Assembly (NCBI RefSeq): GCF_016865365.1
Contig: NZ_AP024469.1
Span: 1,479,001 to 1,543,000, forward strand
Length of the DNA: 64,000 nucleotides
Reading direction: 5' to 3'
Source of the DNA: Geobacter sp. SVR
Lineage (GTDB): Bacteria > Desulfobacterota > Desulfuromonadia > Geobacterales > Pseudopelobacteraceae
Part shown: in pieces, positions 27,351 through 35,983 of the stretch
How the letters are laid out: each line of letters starts with the position of its first letter
How positions within the stretch are numbered: position 1 is the first letter of the stretch
The notes under the pieces: model-generated
Told to the model about the DNA's origin: nothing
Seen by the model: the letters and a program-made list of their open reading frames with translations, nothing else
Databases searched by the model: none
Position numbers and translations under genes: made by a program

Positions 27351-28657
27351 TGCTCGACGCACTTAAGAACATCTTCAAGATTCCTGAACTTAAGAAGCGT
27401 GTGCTGTTTTCTTTGGGTATGCTTGCGGTGTACCGTATTGGATGCCATATCCCGACTCCCGGTATTGATCGGATCGCCTTGGCCACTTTTTTCAAGCAGG
27501 CCCAAGGCACCCTACTTGGGCTGTTCGACATGTTCTCCGGTGGTGCGCTTGAGCGTTTGACCGTCTTTGCTCTCGGTATCATGCCCTACATTTCGTCGTC
27601 CATTATCTTTCAATTATTGACTGTCGTTGTTCCTGCCGTCGAGAAGCTCTCCAAGGAGGGTGAATCCGGCCGTAAAAAAATTATTCAGTACACCCGCTAC
27701 GGCACTGTTGTTCTGAGCTTGGTGCAGGGCCTCGGTATTGCGATCGGCCTCGAGAGTATGCGCGGTCCTGCAGGGGAACTGGTGGTGCCTTCCCCTGGCT
27801 GGTCATTCCGTTTTATGACGGTTTTGACTTTGACAGCCGGCACTGCCTTCATTATGTGGCTTGGTGAGCAAATGTCCGAGAAGGGAATCGGCAACGGTAT
27901 CTCCCTGATAATCTTTGCGGGCATTGTGGCGCGTATTCCCACTGCTTTGGGCAACACGGGAAGACTTCTGAATGCCGGACAGATCTCACTGTTCGTGATC
28001 ATCTTCGTAGTTGCCCTGATGTTTGCCGTCATCGCAGGGGTCGTATTCGTTGAGCGCGGCCAGCGGCGTCTGCCCATACACTATGCAAAGCGCGTGGTCG
28101 GGTTGAAGACGTTCAATGCCCAGTCGTCCCACCTGCCGCTTAAGGTCAATATGGCTGGAGTCATTCCTCCGATCTTTGCTTCATCCATCATTATGTTTCC
28201 GGCAACGATCGCCAATTTCATCGACATACCCTGGGTCCAAAAGGCTGCCAAAAGTCTCACCCCGGGTAACTGGATTTACAACATATTTTTTGTTGCCTTC
28301 ATAGTGTTTTTCTGTTACTTCTATACGGCTGTGACTTTCAACCCTGTTGATGTCGCTGAAAACATTAAAAAGCATGGCGGCTATATCCCCGGCATCAGGC
28401 CCGGTAAAGAAACCTCTGATTTTATGGATAGCGTTCTTACCCGACTTACATTTGCGGGTGCGATCTATATTTCTTTGGTTTGTGTTTTACCGTCCATTCT
28501 CATTGGAAAATTCAACCTGCCTTTCTATTTCGGCGGCACTGCGTTGCTTATCGCGGTTGGTGTCGGGATGGATACCGTTGCCCAGATAGAGTCCCATTTG
28601 ATTACCCGTAACTATGAAGGGTTTTTGAAGGGTGTCAGAATCAGGGGGAGAAAGTAG
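27350..28657 (+). CDS. secY: Preprotein translocase subunit SecY
   Basis: SecY is the protein-conducting channel of the inner membrane. The 435-residue product starts at GTG (VLDALKNIFKIPELKKRVLF), overlapping the rplO stop by one base. Ten hydrophobic spans are expected and visible, along with TPGIDR near the start, the plug region GGALERLTVFALGIMPYISS and a C-terminal RNYEGFLKGVRIRGRK tail. Confidence 0.98.
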   Translation: MLDALKNIFKIPELKKRVLFSLGMLAVYRIGCHIPTPGIDRIALATFFKQAQGTLLGLFDMFSGGALERLTVFALGIMPYISSSIIFQLLTVVVPAVEKLSKEGESGRKKIIQYTRYGTVVLSLVQGLGIAIGLESMRGPAGELVVPSPGWSFRFMTVLTLTAGTAFIMWLGEQMSEKGIGNGISLIIFAGIVARIPTALGNTGRLLNAGQISLFVIIFVVALMFAVIAGVVFVERGQRRLPIHYAKRVVGLKTFNAQSSHLPLKVNMAGVIPPIFASSIIMFPATIANFIDIPWVQKAAKSLTPGNWIYNIFFVAFIVFFCYFYTAVTFNPVDVAENIKKHGGYIPGIRPGKETSDFMDSVLTRLTFAGAIYISLVCVLPSILIGKFNLPFYFGGTALLIAVGVGMDTVAQIESHLITRNYEGFLKGVRIRGRK

Positions 28658-29301
28658 TGAACCTGATACTGTTTGGACCTCCAGGGGCGGGAAAGGGTAC
28701 TCAGGCGCAGTACATTGTCGAGCGGTTCGGACTGCCTCAGATTTCCACGGGCGATATGTTGCGTGCTGCGGTCAAGGCGCAGACTCCTCTGGGGCTCAAG
28801 GCGAAAACCATTATGGACGCAGGTGGGCTGGTGTCCGACGAGCTCGTGCTGGGCATAGTGTCTGAGCGTCTCGCTCAGCCGGATTGCGTCAACGGTTTTA
28901 TTCTCGATGGTTTTCCTCGAACGATACCTCAGGCCGATGCGCTGGTGGATGTTCTTTCCGGTATGGGTAAGTCGATTGATCATGTTATCTCTCTTGAGGT
29001 TGACACTGACGAAATCGTTCAGCGGCTTTCTGGTCGCCGTACCTGTTCCGCTTGCGGTAAGGGTTATCATGTGGTCAATGCTCCTTCACGCGCGGACGGT
29101 TTTTGCGATGTCTGCGGAAGTGCCCTGCTTCAGCGCGACGATGATCGCGAGGATACGGTCAAGCACCGGTTGGCGGTTTATGACCAGCAAACCGCTCCAT
29201 TGAAAAAATACTACGAGCAGTCCGGTGTTCTGCGGAGTATTACTGGCACTGGTGCGGTAGAGGAAATTCAGCGGCAGATCGTTGCGATACTGGAAGGGTA
29301 G
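28657..29301 (+). CDS. adk: Adenylate kinase
   Basis: The enzyme interconverts ATP plus AMP and two ADP. The GTG start (VNLILFGPPGAGKGTQAQYI) overlaps the secY stop by one base. The 214-residue protein has the P-loop GPPGAGKGT at residues 7-15, FILDGFPRTIPQADAL, and a LID with CSAC and CDVC, so the LID is probably zinc-binding. Its place between secY and map is typical of the spc cluster. Confidence 0.97.
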   Translation: MNLILFGPPGAGKGTQAQYIVERFGLPQISTGDMLRAAVKAQTPLGLKAKTIMDAGGLVSDELVLGIVSERLAQPDCVNGFILDGFPRTIPQADALVDVLSGMGKSIDHVISLEVDTDEIVQRLSGRRTCSACGKGYHVVNAPSRADGFCDVCGSALLQRDDDREDTVKHRLAVYDQQTAPLKKYYEQSGVLRSITGTGAVEEIQRQIVAILEG

Positions 29302-29303
29302 CT

Positions 29304-30059
29304 GTGATCATCCTTAAGTCTCCGCGAGAGATTGAGCGGATGCGGGTCGCATGCAGGATGGTTGCGGAGATACTTGAGCTTCTCAAGAGTCGGGTAAAGC
29401 CGGGAATTACAACAAGCGAGCTGGAAGCTTTTGCGAATGACGAGGCCCGTAAACGTAAGGCGAAGCCTGCATTCAAGGGTTACTGCAACTATCCGAGCGC
29501 TCTCTGCTGTTCTCCGAACGAGCAGGTAGTGCATGGGTTGCCCACCGTGGAGCCGCTTAAAGATGGTGATATCCTCAGCCTTGATTTTGGTATCTTGTAT
29601 GATGATTTCTATGGTGACGCGGCAGTAACGTTGCCGGTTGGCGCTGTTGACCCTGCTGTTACGGCGCTTTTGAAAGCAACTGAGGAATCACTTTACGAAG
29701 GTATCGCCAAGGCGTTGCCCGATGGTAGGCTTTTTGATATCTCTCATGCCATTCAGGTCTATGTTGAAAGGCGGGGTTATTCAGTCGTTCGTGATTTTGT
29801 AGGGCATGGGATCGGCAGGTCTCTGCACGAAGATCCCCAGGTACCCAACTACGGACATGCTGGCAAGGGAGTCAGGCTCAAGCCCGGGATGGTTTTGGCA
29901 ATCGAGCCGATGATCAACCAGTATTCATACGAAGTGAAGACATTGGATGATGGTTGGACGGTGGTTACGAATGATGGTGGTTTATCCGCTCATTTTGAAC
30001 ATACTGTCGCCATTACTGAAAGCGGACCGGATATTCTGACGCGATTAACAAGTGTATAG
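29304..30059 (+). CDS. map: Type I methionine aminopeptidase
   Basis: This enzyme removes the N-terminal methionine from nascent proteins. A GTG start (VIILKSPREIERMRVACRMV) gives 251 residues. Metal ligands are visible in LDFGILYDDFYGDAAVT (two Asp), GHGIGRSLHEDP (His), AIEPM (Glu) and SAHFEHTVAI (Glu). It lies two bases after adk and 9 bases before rpmJ; infA, often found here, is absent. Confidence 0.97.
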   Translation: MIILKSPREIERMRVACRMVAEILELLKSRVKPGITTSELEAFANDEARKRKAKPAFKGYCNYPSALCCSPNEQVVHGLPTVEPLKDGDILSLDFGILYDDFYGDAAVTLPVGAVDPAVTALLKATEESLYEGIAKALPDGRLFDISHAIQVYVERRGYSVVRDFVGHGIGRSLHEDPQVPNYGHAGKGVRLKPGMVLAIEPMINQYSYEVKTLDDGWTVVTNDGGLSAHFEHTVAITESGPDILTRLTSV

Positions 30060-30068
30060 GGGATTTAT

Positions 30069-30182
30069 ATGAAAGTGAGAGCATCTGTTAAGAAGATCTG
30101 CGACAAATGTAAAATCATCAAGCGCAAGGGTGTTGTCCGCGTTATCTGCGATATTCCGAAGCATTCCCAGCGTCAGGGATGA
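30069..30182 (+). CDS. rpmJ: 50S ribosomal protein L36
   Basis: The 37-residue product [20 protein letters not shown], continuing to KHSQRQG, is L36 in full. The zinc ligands C11, C14, C27 and H32 are present, so it is the C+ form. The stop codon is 23 bases before rpsM, as in most bacteria. Confidence 0.97.
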   Translation: MKVRASVKKICDKCKIIKRKGVVRVICDIPKHSQRQG

Positions 30183-30205
30183 AGTAACTAAAGGAGGACG
30201 TTCAA

Positions 30206-30574
30206 TTGGCACGAATTGCTGGTATTGACCTACCAAAGAATAAGCGGATAGTAATTGCCTTGACCTATATCTACGGCATTGGCAACTCAACGGCGGAATC
30301 CATTCTTGCTGCGGCAAAGATTGATCCCGATACACGCACCGACAAGCTGACTGAGGCCGAAGTTACGCGTCTCCGTGACGAAATCGACCGCAATGTCAAA
30401 GTCGAAGGTGATCTTCGTCGTGAAATTTCCATGAATATCAAGCGGCTCATGGATCTTGGCTGTTACCGCGGACTTCGTCACAGAAAAGGGCTTCCTGTCA
30501 GGGGACAGCGCACCAAGACGAATGCCCGTACCCGTAAAGGTCCAGCCCGTACTGTTGCCGGCAAGAAGAAATAA
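30206..30574 (+). CDS. rpsM: 30S ribosomal protein S13
   Basis: S13 forms intersubunit bridges and touches the P-site tRNA. A TTG start ([20 protein letters not shown]) follows AAAGGAGGACGTTCAA and gives 122 residues. [14 protein letters not shown] and [20 protein letters not shown] are family signatures. It heads the alpha cluster with rpsK, rpsD, rpoA and rplQ. Confidence 0.97.
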   Translation: MARIAGIDLPKNKRIVIALTYIYGIGNSTAESILAAAKIDPDTRTDKLTEAEVTRLRDEIDRNVKVEGDLRREISMNIKRLMDLGCYRGLRHRKGLPVRGQRTKTNARTRKGPARTVAGKKK

Positions 30575-30598
30575 TCCCATTAGCCTTGGAGAGTCAGA

Positions 30599-30994
30599 AT
30601 GGCAAGCCCCGCTAAAAAAGTTGTCCGCAAGAAGAAGGAACGGAAAAATATCACTAATGGTGTTGCCCATATACAGGCTACATTCAACAACACCATTATT
30701 ACTATTACCGACCCGGTTGGGAACGTCGTCGCCTGGTCGACATCCGGCGCAAAGGGCTTCAAAGGGTCTCGTAAGAGTACTCCCTTTGCCGCTCAGATCG
30801 CTGCCGAGGACTGTGCCAAAAAGGCTCAGGAACACGGCATGAGAAACGTCGAAGTGTACGTCAAAGGCCCGGGATCTGGACGTGAATCTGCCCTGAGGGC
30901 GCTTCAGGCTGCCGGATTCAGCATCAGCTTCATCAAGGATGTAACGCCCATCCCGCATAACGGGTGCCGGCCGCCCAAAAGAAGAAGAGTCTAA
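30599..30994 (+). CDS. rpsK: 30S ribosomal protein S11
   Basis: S11 lies on the 30S platform. The 131-residue product starts [20 protein letters not shown] and has [40 protein letters not shown] and the terminal PPKRRRV. Length is normal. Confidence 0.98.
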   Translation: MASPAKKVVRKKKERKNITNGVAHIQATFNNTIITITDPVGNVVAWSTSGAKGFKGSRKSTPFAAQIAAEDCAKKAQEHGMRNVEVYVKGPGSGRESALRALQAAGFSISFIKDVTPIPHNGCRPPKRRRV

Positions 30995-31026
30995 ACTAAG
31001 AATTACCATTTTCAAGGAGGTTTTCA

Positions 31027-31653
31027 TTGGCTCGTTATACAGGACCTTCGTGCCGTCTGTGCAGAAGAGAAAACATGGAATTGTTTTTGAAAGGGGACCG
31101 GTGTTACACCGACAAGTGTGCTATCAAGCGCCGTAACTATCCCCCCGGACAACATGGTCAGGGACGTTCCAAAACCTCTGCTTACGGTGTGCAGTTGCGT
31201 GAAAAGCAAAAGGTCAGACGCATCTACGGCCTTTTGGAAAAGCAGTTCCGTGGCTATTTTGCTGAAGCTGACCGGATGAAGGGTGTTACAGGTGAAAACC
31301 TGCTGTCCCTTCTTGAGAGACGTCTTGACAATGTCGTTTATCGTCTCGGATTTGCTTCTTCGCGTACTGAATCGCGCCAGCTGGTTCGCCATGGTCACTT
31401 TACTCTGAACGGCAGGAGAGTCGACATTCCTTCCATTCAGCTCAAAGTCGGCGATGTTATCGCTCTGCGTGATAAAAGCACCAAAATCGCCGTCATAAAT
31501 GATGCTCTGGAAGCAGTTGTCCGTCGCGGCATACCTCAGTGGCTCGAACTCGATCGGGAAGGGTACAAGGGATCCCTCAAAGGGCTGCCTGTACGTGAGG
31601 ATATCACCACTCCGATCCAGGAACAGCTTGTCGTCGAACTCTACTCCAAGTAG
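31027..31653 (+). CDS. rpsD: 30S ribosomal protein S4
   Basis: S4 nucleates 30S assembly and often autoregulates the alpha operon. A TTG start ([20 protein letters not shown]) after CAAGGAGGTTTTCA gives 208 residues. The N-terminal zinc cluster C9, C12, C26, C31 marks the C+ form. The S4 RNA-binding domain ([20 protein letters not shown]) follows. Confidence 0.97.
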   Translation: MARYTGPSCRLCRRENMELFLKGDRCYTDKCAIKRRNYPPGQHGQGRSKTSAYGVQLREKQKVRRIYGLLEKQFRGYFAEADRMKGVTGENLLSLLERRLDNVVYRLGFASSRTESRQLVRHGHFTLNGRRVDIPSIQLKVGDVIALRDKSTKIAVINDALEAVVRRGIPQWLELDREGYKGSLKGLPVREDITTPIQEQLVVELYSK

Positions 31654-31717
31654 TAGATTTTACTGAATTCTGCCCGTAACATCCAGGACCGGATGATTTT
31701 CTCCGGAGGAGGTTGTA

Positions 31718-32740
31718 ATGTATAAAAACTGGCGCGATCTTATCAGGCCGAAACAGCTTCAGGTTGAGAAAGAATCGCTTTCAGATACGTACGGAAAATT
31801 TTACGCGGAGCCCTTTGAGCGTGGTTTCGGCACCACTCTGGGAAATTCTCTCAGAAGAATTCTGCTCTCCTCCTTGCAGGGTGCAGCAATCACTTCGTTG
31901 CGGATCAAGGGCGTTCTGCACGAATTCTCTGCAATTCAAGGCGTCACAGAAGATGTAACCGATATCATTCTGAATCTGAAGGGCGTACGCCTCAAACTTC
32001 ACTCGGCTGAGCAGGCTACGATTCGCGTAGTACACAAAGGTGAGGGTGTGGTGAAGGCGGGCGACTTCATTTCCGGTCACAACGTCGAAATCATGAATCC
32101 TGATCATCATGTCGCCACCTGCGGCAAGGATGCTCACTTCGAAATGGATATGACCGTCAGAATGGGCAAGGGATACGTGTCCGCCGATCGCAATCGCGAT
32201 GAGAAGGCTCCGGTTGGAACCATCCCCATCGATGCCATCTACTCTCCCATTAAAAAGGTGAATTTCACCGTTTCTAACGCTCGTGTAGGTCAGATGACCG
32301 ACTACGACAAACTGACTCTGGAAGTCTGGACCGATGGGAGCGCCAAGCCGGAGGATGCTGTTGCATATGCGGCAAAAATCATGAAAGAGCAGCTGACAAT
32401 CTTCATCAATTTCGATGAGGAGTCAGAGCCGCATCAGCTCGAAGAGTCCCAGGAAGAGATCGACAAGATTAACGAGAACCTCTACCGTACTGTCGAGGAA
32501 CTCGAGCTCTCCGTCCGGTCCGCCAACTGCCTCAAGAATGCCGGCATCAAATTCATCGGCGAACTTGTTTCCAAAACCGAAGCGGAAATGTTGAAGACAC
32601 AGAACTTTGGTCGCAAGTCTCTGAACGAAATTAAAGATATTCTCTGTGACATGGGGCTCACCTTTGGCATGAAGCTCGAGACATTCCCGGATCCGGAGAT
32701 ATTACGCCGCCTGCGTGGCGAACAGAAAGAAGAAGAGTAA
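31718..32740 (+). CDS. rpoA: DNA-directed RNA polymerase subunit alpha
   Basis: Alpha dimerises to start RNA polymerase assembly, and its C-terminal domain contacts UP elements and activators. The 340-residue product starts [20 protein letters not shown]. The N-terminal assembly segment [20 protein letters not shown] and the C-terminal domain [20 protein letters not shown] and [14 protein letters not shown] are present. The ATG follows CCGGAGGAGGTTGTA, a very strong ribosome binding site. Confidence 0.98.
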   Translation: MYKNWRDLIRPKQLQVEKESLSDTYGKFYAEPFERGFGTTLGNSLRRILLSSLQGAAITSLRIKGVLHEFSAIQGVTEDVTDIILNLKGVRLKLHSAEQATIRVVHKGEGVVKAGDFISGHNVEIMNPDHHVATCGKDAHFEMDMTVRMGKGYVSADRNRDEKAPVGTIPIDAIYSPIKKVNFTVSNARVGQMTDYDKLTLEVWTDGSAKPEDAVAYAAKIMKEQLTIFINFDEESEPHQLEESQEEIDKINENLYRTVEELELSVRSANCLKNAGIKFIGELVSKTEAEMLKTQNFGRKSLNEIKDILCDMGLTFGMKLETFPDPEILRRLRGEQKEEE

Positions 32741-32779
32741 TACCTCCGACCGTTATTTGCTTCAGAAAGGAACTCCGTT

Positions 32780-33271
32780 ATGCGTCACAATAAGGCTGGC
32801 AGACGTCTTGGCAGAAAAACAAGCCATCGCGAAGCGATGTTCAGAAACATGGTGACTTCGCTCCTGAGCCATGAAAAAATTACCACTACCGATGCCAAGG
32901 CAAAAGAAATTCGGTCCGTGGCCGAAAAGATGATAACCCTCGGCAAGCGCGGTGACCTGCACGCCATGCGTCTGGCAGCTTCTTACATCCGCGAGAAGTC
33001 GGTGGTGACCAAGCTGTTCAGCACCATTGCTCCCCGCTACAAAGAGCGTTCCGGCGGATATACCCGCATCATCAAGCTCGGCATACGCCAGGGTGACACT
33101 GCACCGGTTTCCATGATTGAGCTCGTCGAAGAGGAATTTACTCCGAAAGCACCCAAGCAGAAGCCTCTCAAGACCGTGACCAAGACCGCTGCTCCTGCTG
33201 CTGTCGAAGAAGTCGTTCCTGCAGTGCTTCCCGAGGATGCTGCTCCTGCGTGTGAGGCAAGTGCAGACTGA
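32780..33271 (+). CDS. rplQ: 50S ribosomal protein L17, with an extended C-terminal tail
   Basis: L17 is a large-subunit protein near the tunnel exit. The core ([20 protein letters not shown] to about residue 118, ending near MIELVEEEF) is canonical. About 45 further residues form an Ala/Pro/Val/Glu-rich, probably disordered tail, making 163 residues against about 120-130 in many bacteria. It ends the alpha cluster, with a strong terminator 37 bases after the stop. Confidence 0.97.
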   Translation: MRHNKAGRRLGRKTSHREAMFRNMVTSLLSHEKITTTDAKAKEIRSVAEKMITLGKRGDLHAMRLAASYIREKSVVTKLFSTIAPRYKERSGGYTRIIKLGIRQGDTAPVSMIELVEEEFTPKAPKQKPLKTVTKTAAPAAVEEVVPAVLPEDAAPACEASAD

Positions 33272-33307
33272 TTGATCCAGCTGTACGACGTACCATGCTG
33301 ATACACG

Positions 33308-33339
33308 AAAAAGGCGAGGAATTTTCCCCGCCTTTTTTT
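33308..33339. terminator. Bidirectional intrinsic terminator after rplQ
   Basis: AAAGGCGAGG pairs with CCCCGCCTTT (one A-C mismatch) around an AATTTT loop. A T run at 33333-33339 serves the plus strand, and the A run at 33308-33312 gives a T run on the minus strand. It lies between rplQ and the convergent gene ending at 33364. Confidence 0.9.
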
Positions 33340-33363
33340 ATTCACTCATTGGCTGTCTGCGAA

Positions 33364-33807
33364 TCAGGTGATGAGATCAACCACCAGTCCCTTGATGCCT
33401 ATGACCTTTGCCGTAATTGCCATTCGATCCCGGTGTTCGTTGACGATCAGATTATACAGCTTGTCGGCTTCCTTATCTATGACGGTTATGACTTCGTAGT
33501 AGCGCGGATTCTGCGGCGTTCCCCCCACCTTCTCAAGCCGATATGCTTCGGCGCTGATCCGCTTTGCCAGACGACTTAATAGATTGCGAAACTTCTGAAA
33601 ATTGTTCAGGTTCGGCTCTTTCTCCAATTGGTCTCCGGCCTGCTCGATATCGCGCCGTAATTCCTCGACCTCCTGGGTGTAAGAACTCGCTTCCACTTCC
33701 TGTTTGCTCAGTTCCGATGCAAAAATCGATGAAGCTCCGTTTTTGAGGGCGGGTGCAGTTTTTGCTGTTGATCCGATGTCGCTGAATACCTTCTCTTTGA
33801 TGCGCAT
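33364..33807 (-). CDS. YaaR family (DUF327) protein
   Basis: The 147-residue product is recognised from its C-terminal half: FRNLLSRLAKRISAEAYRLE, YYEVITVIDKEADKLYNLIV and ITAKVIGIKGLVVDLIT, which fit the DUF327/YaaR pattern. The N-terminal third is low in similarity and helical. The family function is not established. It is cytoplasmic by appearance, transcribed divergently from the UbiK-like gene and convergently to rplQ. Confidence 0.75.
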   Translation of the reverse strand: MRIKEKVFSDIGSTAKTAPALKNGASSIFASELSKQEVEASSYTQEVEELRRDIEQAGDQLEKEPNLNNFQKFRNLLSRLAKRISAEAYRLEKVGGTPQNPRYYEVITVIDKEADKLYNLIVNEHRDRMAITAKVIGIKGLVVDLIT

Positions 33808-33860
33808 ATGAGGTCGTCTCCGGGGGCTCGATATCGGGCTACCCTACCATAGGGATAGGG

Positions 33861-33923
33861 TTGTTATCAATTGATGCAAAAATGCTACAATCACATTTGC
33901 ATCACATGCCGCATATGATATGC
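33861..33923 (+). promoter_or_regulatory. Promoter with overlapping palindromes upstream of the UbiK-like gene
   Basis: An extended -10 (TGCTACAAT; TACAAT at 33886-33891) with a weak TTGTTA at 33861-33866 reads toward the UbiK-like gene. A perfect 9-base inverted repeat, TGATGCAAA (33872-33880) and TTTGCATCA (33896-33904), brackets the -10. A second palindrome GCATATGATATGC lies at 33911-33923. The arrangement suggests a repressor operator; the regulator is unknown. Confidence 0.5.
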
Positions 33924-33964
33924 TTCTTGCGACGAAAGTCCACCACAATGAGAGGAGGCACAGT

Positions 33965-34276
33965 ATGCCGGATTTACTCGAAAAGATTGTGATGACTGTC
34001 ATTGGAACGGCCGCTATTACCCAAAAAAAGGCGGATGAACTGATCGCCGAGATACGGGACCGATACAAGCTGAGTGAAGAGGAGGGGAAGATTTTCGTCG
34101 AACGGTTGCAGACGCTGGCCCAGGAGAGCAGGAACAAGGTCCGCGACATGTCCGAGAGCGAAATCAGGAAGACCATCGATCGCCTGGGGTTGGTATCCCG
34201 TGAGGAATTCGATCGCCTTGCCGCGCGCGTTCAACTTCTTGAAAACAAGTTCGAAGGACCATGTTCTCCTTCCTGA
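33965..34276 (+). CDS. UbiK/phasin-like small helical protein
   Basis: The ATG at 33965 (MPDLLEKIVMTVIGTAAITQ) follows GAGAGGAGGCACAGT and gives 103 residues; an upstream ATG at 33920 is less well placed. The protein is predicted mostly alpha-helical. Its C-terminal part (RLGLVSREEFDRLAARVQLL) carries the LVSREEFD-type motif and coiled coil shared by UbiK accessory factors and phasin-like proteins. It overlaps the UbiB-family gene by 16 bases, which favours a quinone-related role over a polyester-granule role. The exact function is inference. Confidence 0.65.
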   Translation: MPDLLEKIVMTVIGTAAITQKKADELIAEIRDRYKLSEEEGKIFVERLQTLAQESRNKVRDMSESEIRKTIDRLGLVSREEFDRLAARVQLLENKFEGPCSPS

Positions 34277-35946
34277 AATTGCCAGGTAACCTGCGCAGCA
34301 TCCGCCGATACGTAAATATCGTGCGGGTTCTGAGTTCCTATGGATTCGACCATTTCCTCGAAATGCTGGGACTGGCCGATCTGGCCGCCAGGAGCAGGAG
34401 GCTTTTCCAGAGGGAGCGGGCGGCGATCAGACGTTTGTCCGCAGCAGAACGCATGCGCCTTGCGCTTGAAGAACTCGGGCCGACCTTCATAAAGCTGGGG
34501 CAGATTCTTTCCACCCGACCGGATGTGCTGCCTCCGGCGTTTATCAGTGAATTCGAGAAGCTTCAGGACAATGTGCCGAGTTTCTCTTTCGAAGAGGCCA
34601 AAAAACAGATCGAGAACGAGCTTGGCGGACCGGTCGGAGATTTTTTTTCCTCCATTGAGCCGACTGCCCTGGCTGCCGCATCCATTGCCCAGGTGCATCG
34701 GGCTACTCTGAAGACGGGTGAGGCGGTCGTTGTAAAGGTTCGCCGCCCCGGCGTGCTGGAACTAGTGGAATCCGATATCAGCGCCCTGATGGGGCTTGCT
34801 CATCTGGCGGAACGGCATATACCCAACAGCGAGGTCTATGATCCGGTCGGCATTGTGCGGGAATTTTCCCGTACTATCCGCCGTGAAATGGATTTTTCCC
34901 GTGAAGGCCACACCATCGAAAAATTCCGGGATAATCTCGCTGCTGCAGATGGCCTGTATTTCCCCAGGATTTACTGGGCCCAGACTGCCCGCGGGGTTCT
35001 CACGCTTGAATATGTTGAAGGGCTCAAGGTCTCCGACTTATCCGCGCTCGACTGTGGCGGTTATGATCGGAAACTGATAGCGCGCAGAGGAGCGGATGCC
35101 TTCCTGGAAATGGTGCTTAACCATGGATTTTTCCACGGCGATCCGCATCCCGGCAATGTCCTGATCATGCCCGGCAATGTGGTCTGTCTGCTCGATTATG
35201 GCATCGTCGGCCGACTGGACGACGAACTTCGGAACTTTTTGAGCGACATGCTCTTTGCGATAGTGCAGCGCGACATCGATGAGGTAGTGTCACTGCTGTT
35301 TTTTGCCGGCGATATTCCCGATACCCTCAATATGCGTGCCTTGAAACATGATCTTCTGAACTTCATTGACGGATATTACGAGATTCCGCTTCAGGAGATC
35401 GAGGTAGGGCGTATGTTGATGGAATTCATCGAAATCATATCTCTTAACAGAATCCGCATTCAGCCTGATTTCATGCTGCTTGCCAAATCGCTGGTGGTCG
35501 TTGAGGGGATGGGGCGCAACCTCGATCCGGAGTTCAATATGATCGACCACCTCCGCCCCTTCATGGAAAAGGCCAGGCTACAAAAATACTCGGCGAAGCG
35601 CATTACCAAGGACGTCAACGCTCTGTTGCTCTCCTACCTGAACCTGGCCCGGAATCTGCCGCGCGATCTGCAGGAGATCGTCAACCGTATAAATCGCAAC
35701 AAGTTCAAGATCGACCTGGAACATCGCGGTCTGGACCGCTTCACCACCGACTTCGATCGCTCCGTGAACCGCCTTTCCTCCAGTCTTATTCTGGCGGCGC
35801 TCATCATTGGCTCCTCGATCATCATGCAGACCGACAAGGGGCCGCAACTACTGGGATTCCCCATGTGGGCATTCCTAGGCTATACGGCAGCTGCGGTCAT
35901 CGGACTCTGGCTGGTGTATGGCATCATTCGTTCCGGGAGGCTCTGA
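34261..35946 (+). CDS. UbiB/ABC1/ADCK family atypical kinase
   Basis: UbiB-family proteins support quinone biosynthesis; this organism type makes menaquinone, so the ubiquinone name is by family only. The 561-residue product has the family KxGQ motif (IKLGQILSTRPDVLP, K78-Q81), the Ala-rich loop AAASIAQVHRATL, a lysine in VVKVRRPGV, HGDPHPGN and LLDYGIVG. Two transmembrane segments close the C terminus. The ATG at 34261 lies inside the upstream gene, implying coupled translation. Confidence 0.9.
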   Translation: MFSFLKLPGNLRSIRRYVNIVRVLSSYGFDHFLEMLGLADLAARSRRLFQRERAAIRRLSAAERMRLALEELGPTFIKLGQILSTRPDVLPPAFISEFEKLQDNVPSFSFEEAKKQIENELGGPVGDFFSSIEPTALAAASIAQVHRATLKTGEAVVVKVRRPGVLELVESDISALMGLAHLAERHIPNSEVYDPVGIVREFSRTIRREMDFSREGHTIEKFRDNLAAADGLYFPRIYWAQTARGVLTLEYVEGLKVSDLSALDCGGYDRKLIARRGADAFLEMVLNHGFFHGDPHPGNVLIMPGNVVCLLDYGIVGRLDDELRNFLSDMLFAIVQRDIDEVVSLLFFAGDIPDTLNMRALKHDLLNFIDGYYEIPLQEIEVGRMLMEFIEIISLNRIRIQPDFMLLAKSLVVVEGMGRNLDPEFNMIDHLRPFMEKARLQKYSAKRITKDVNALLLSYLNLARNLPRDLQEIVNRINRNKFKIDLEHRGLDRFTTDFDRSVNRLSSSLILAALIIGSSIIMQTDKGPQLLGFPMWAFLGYTAAAVIGLWLVYGIIRSGRL

Positions 35947-35983
35947 TGCTGCCTGGATTATATTACCGCCGGCGGTGCCGTTG

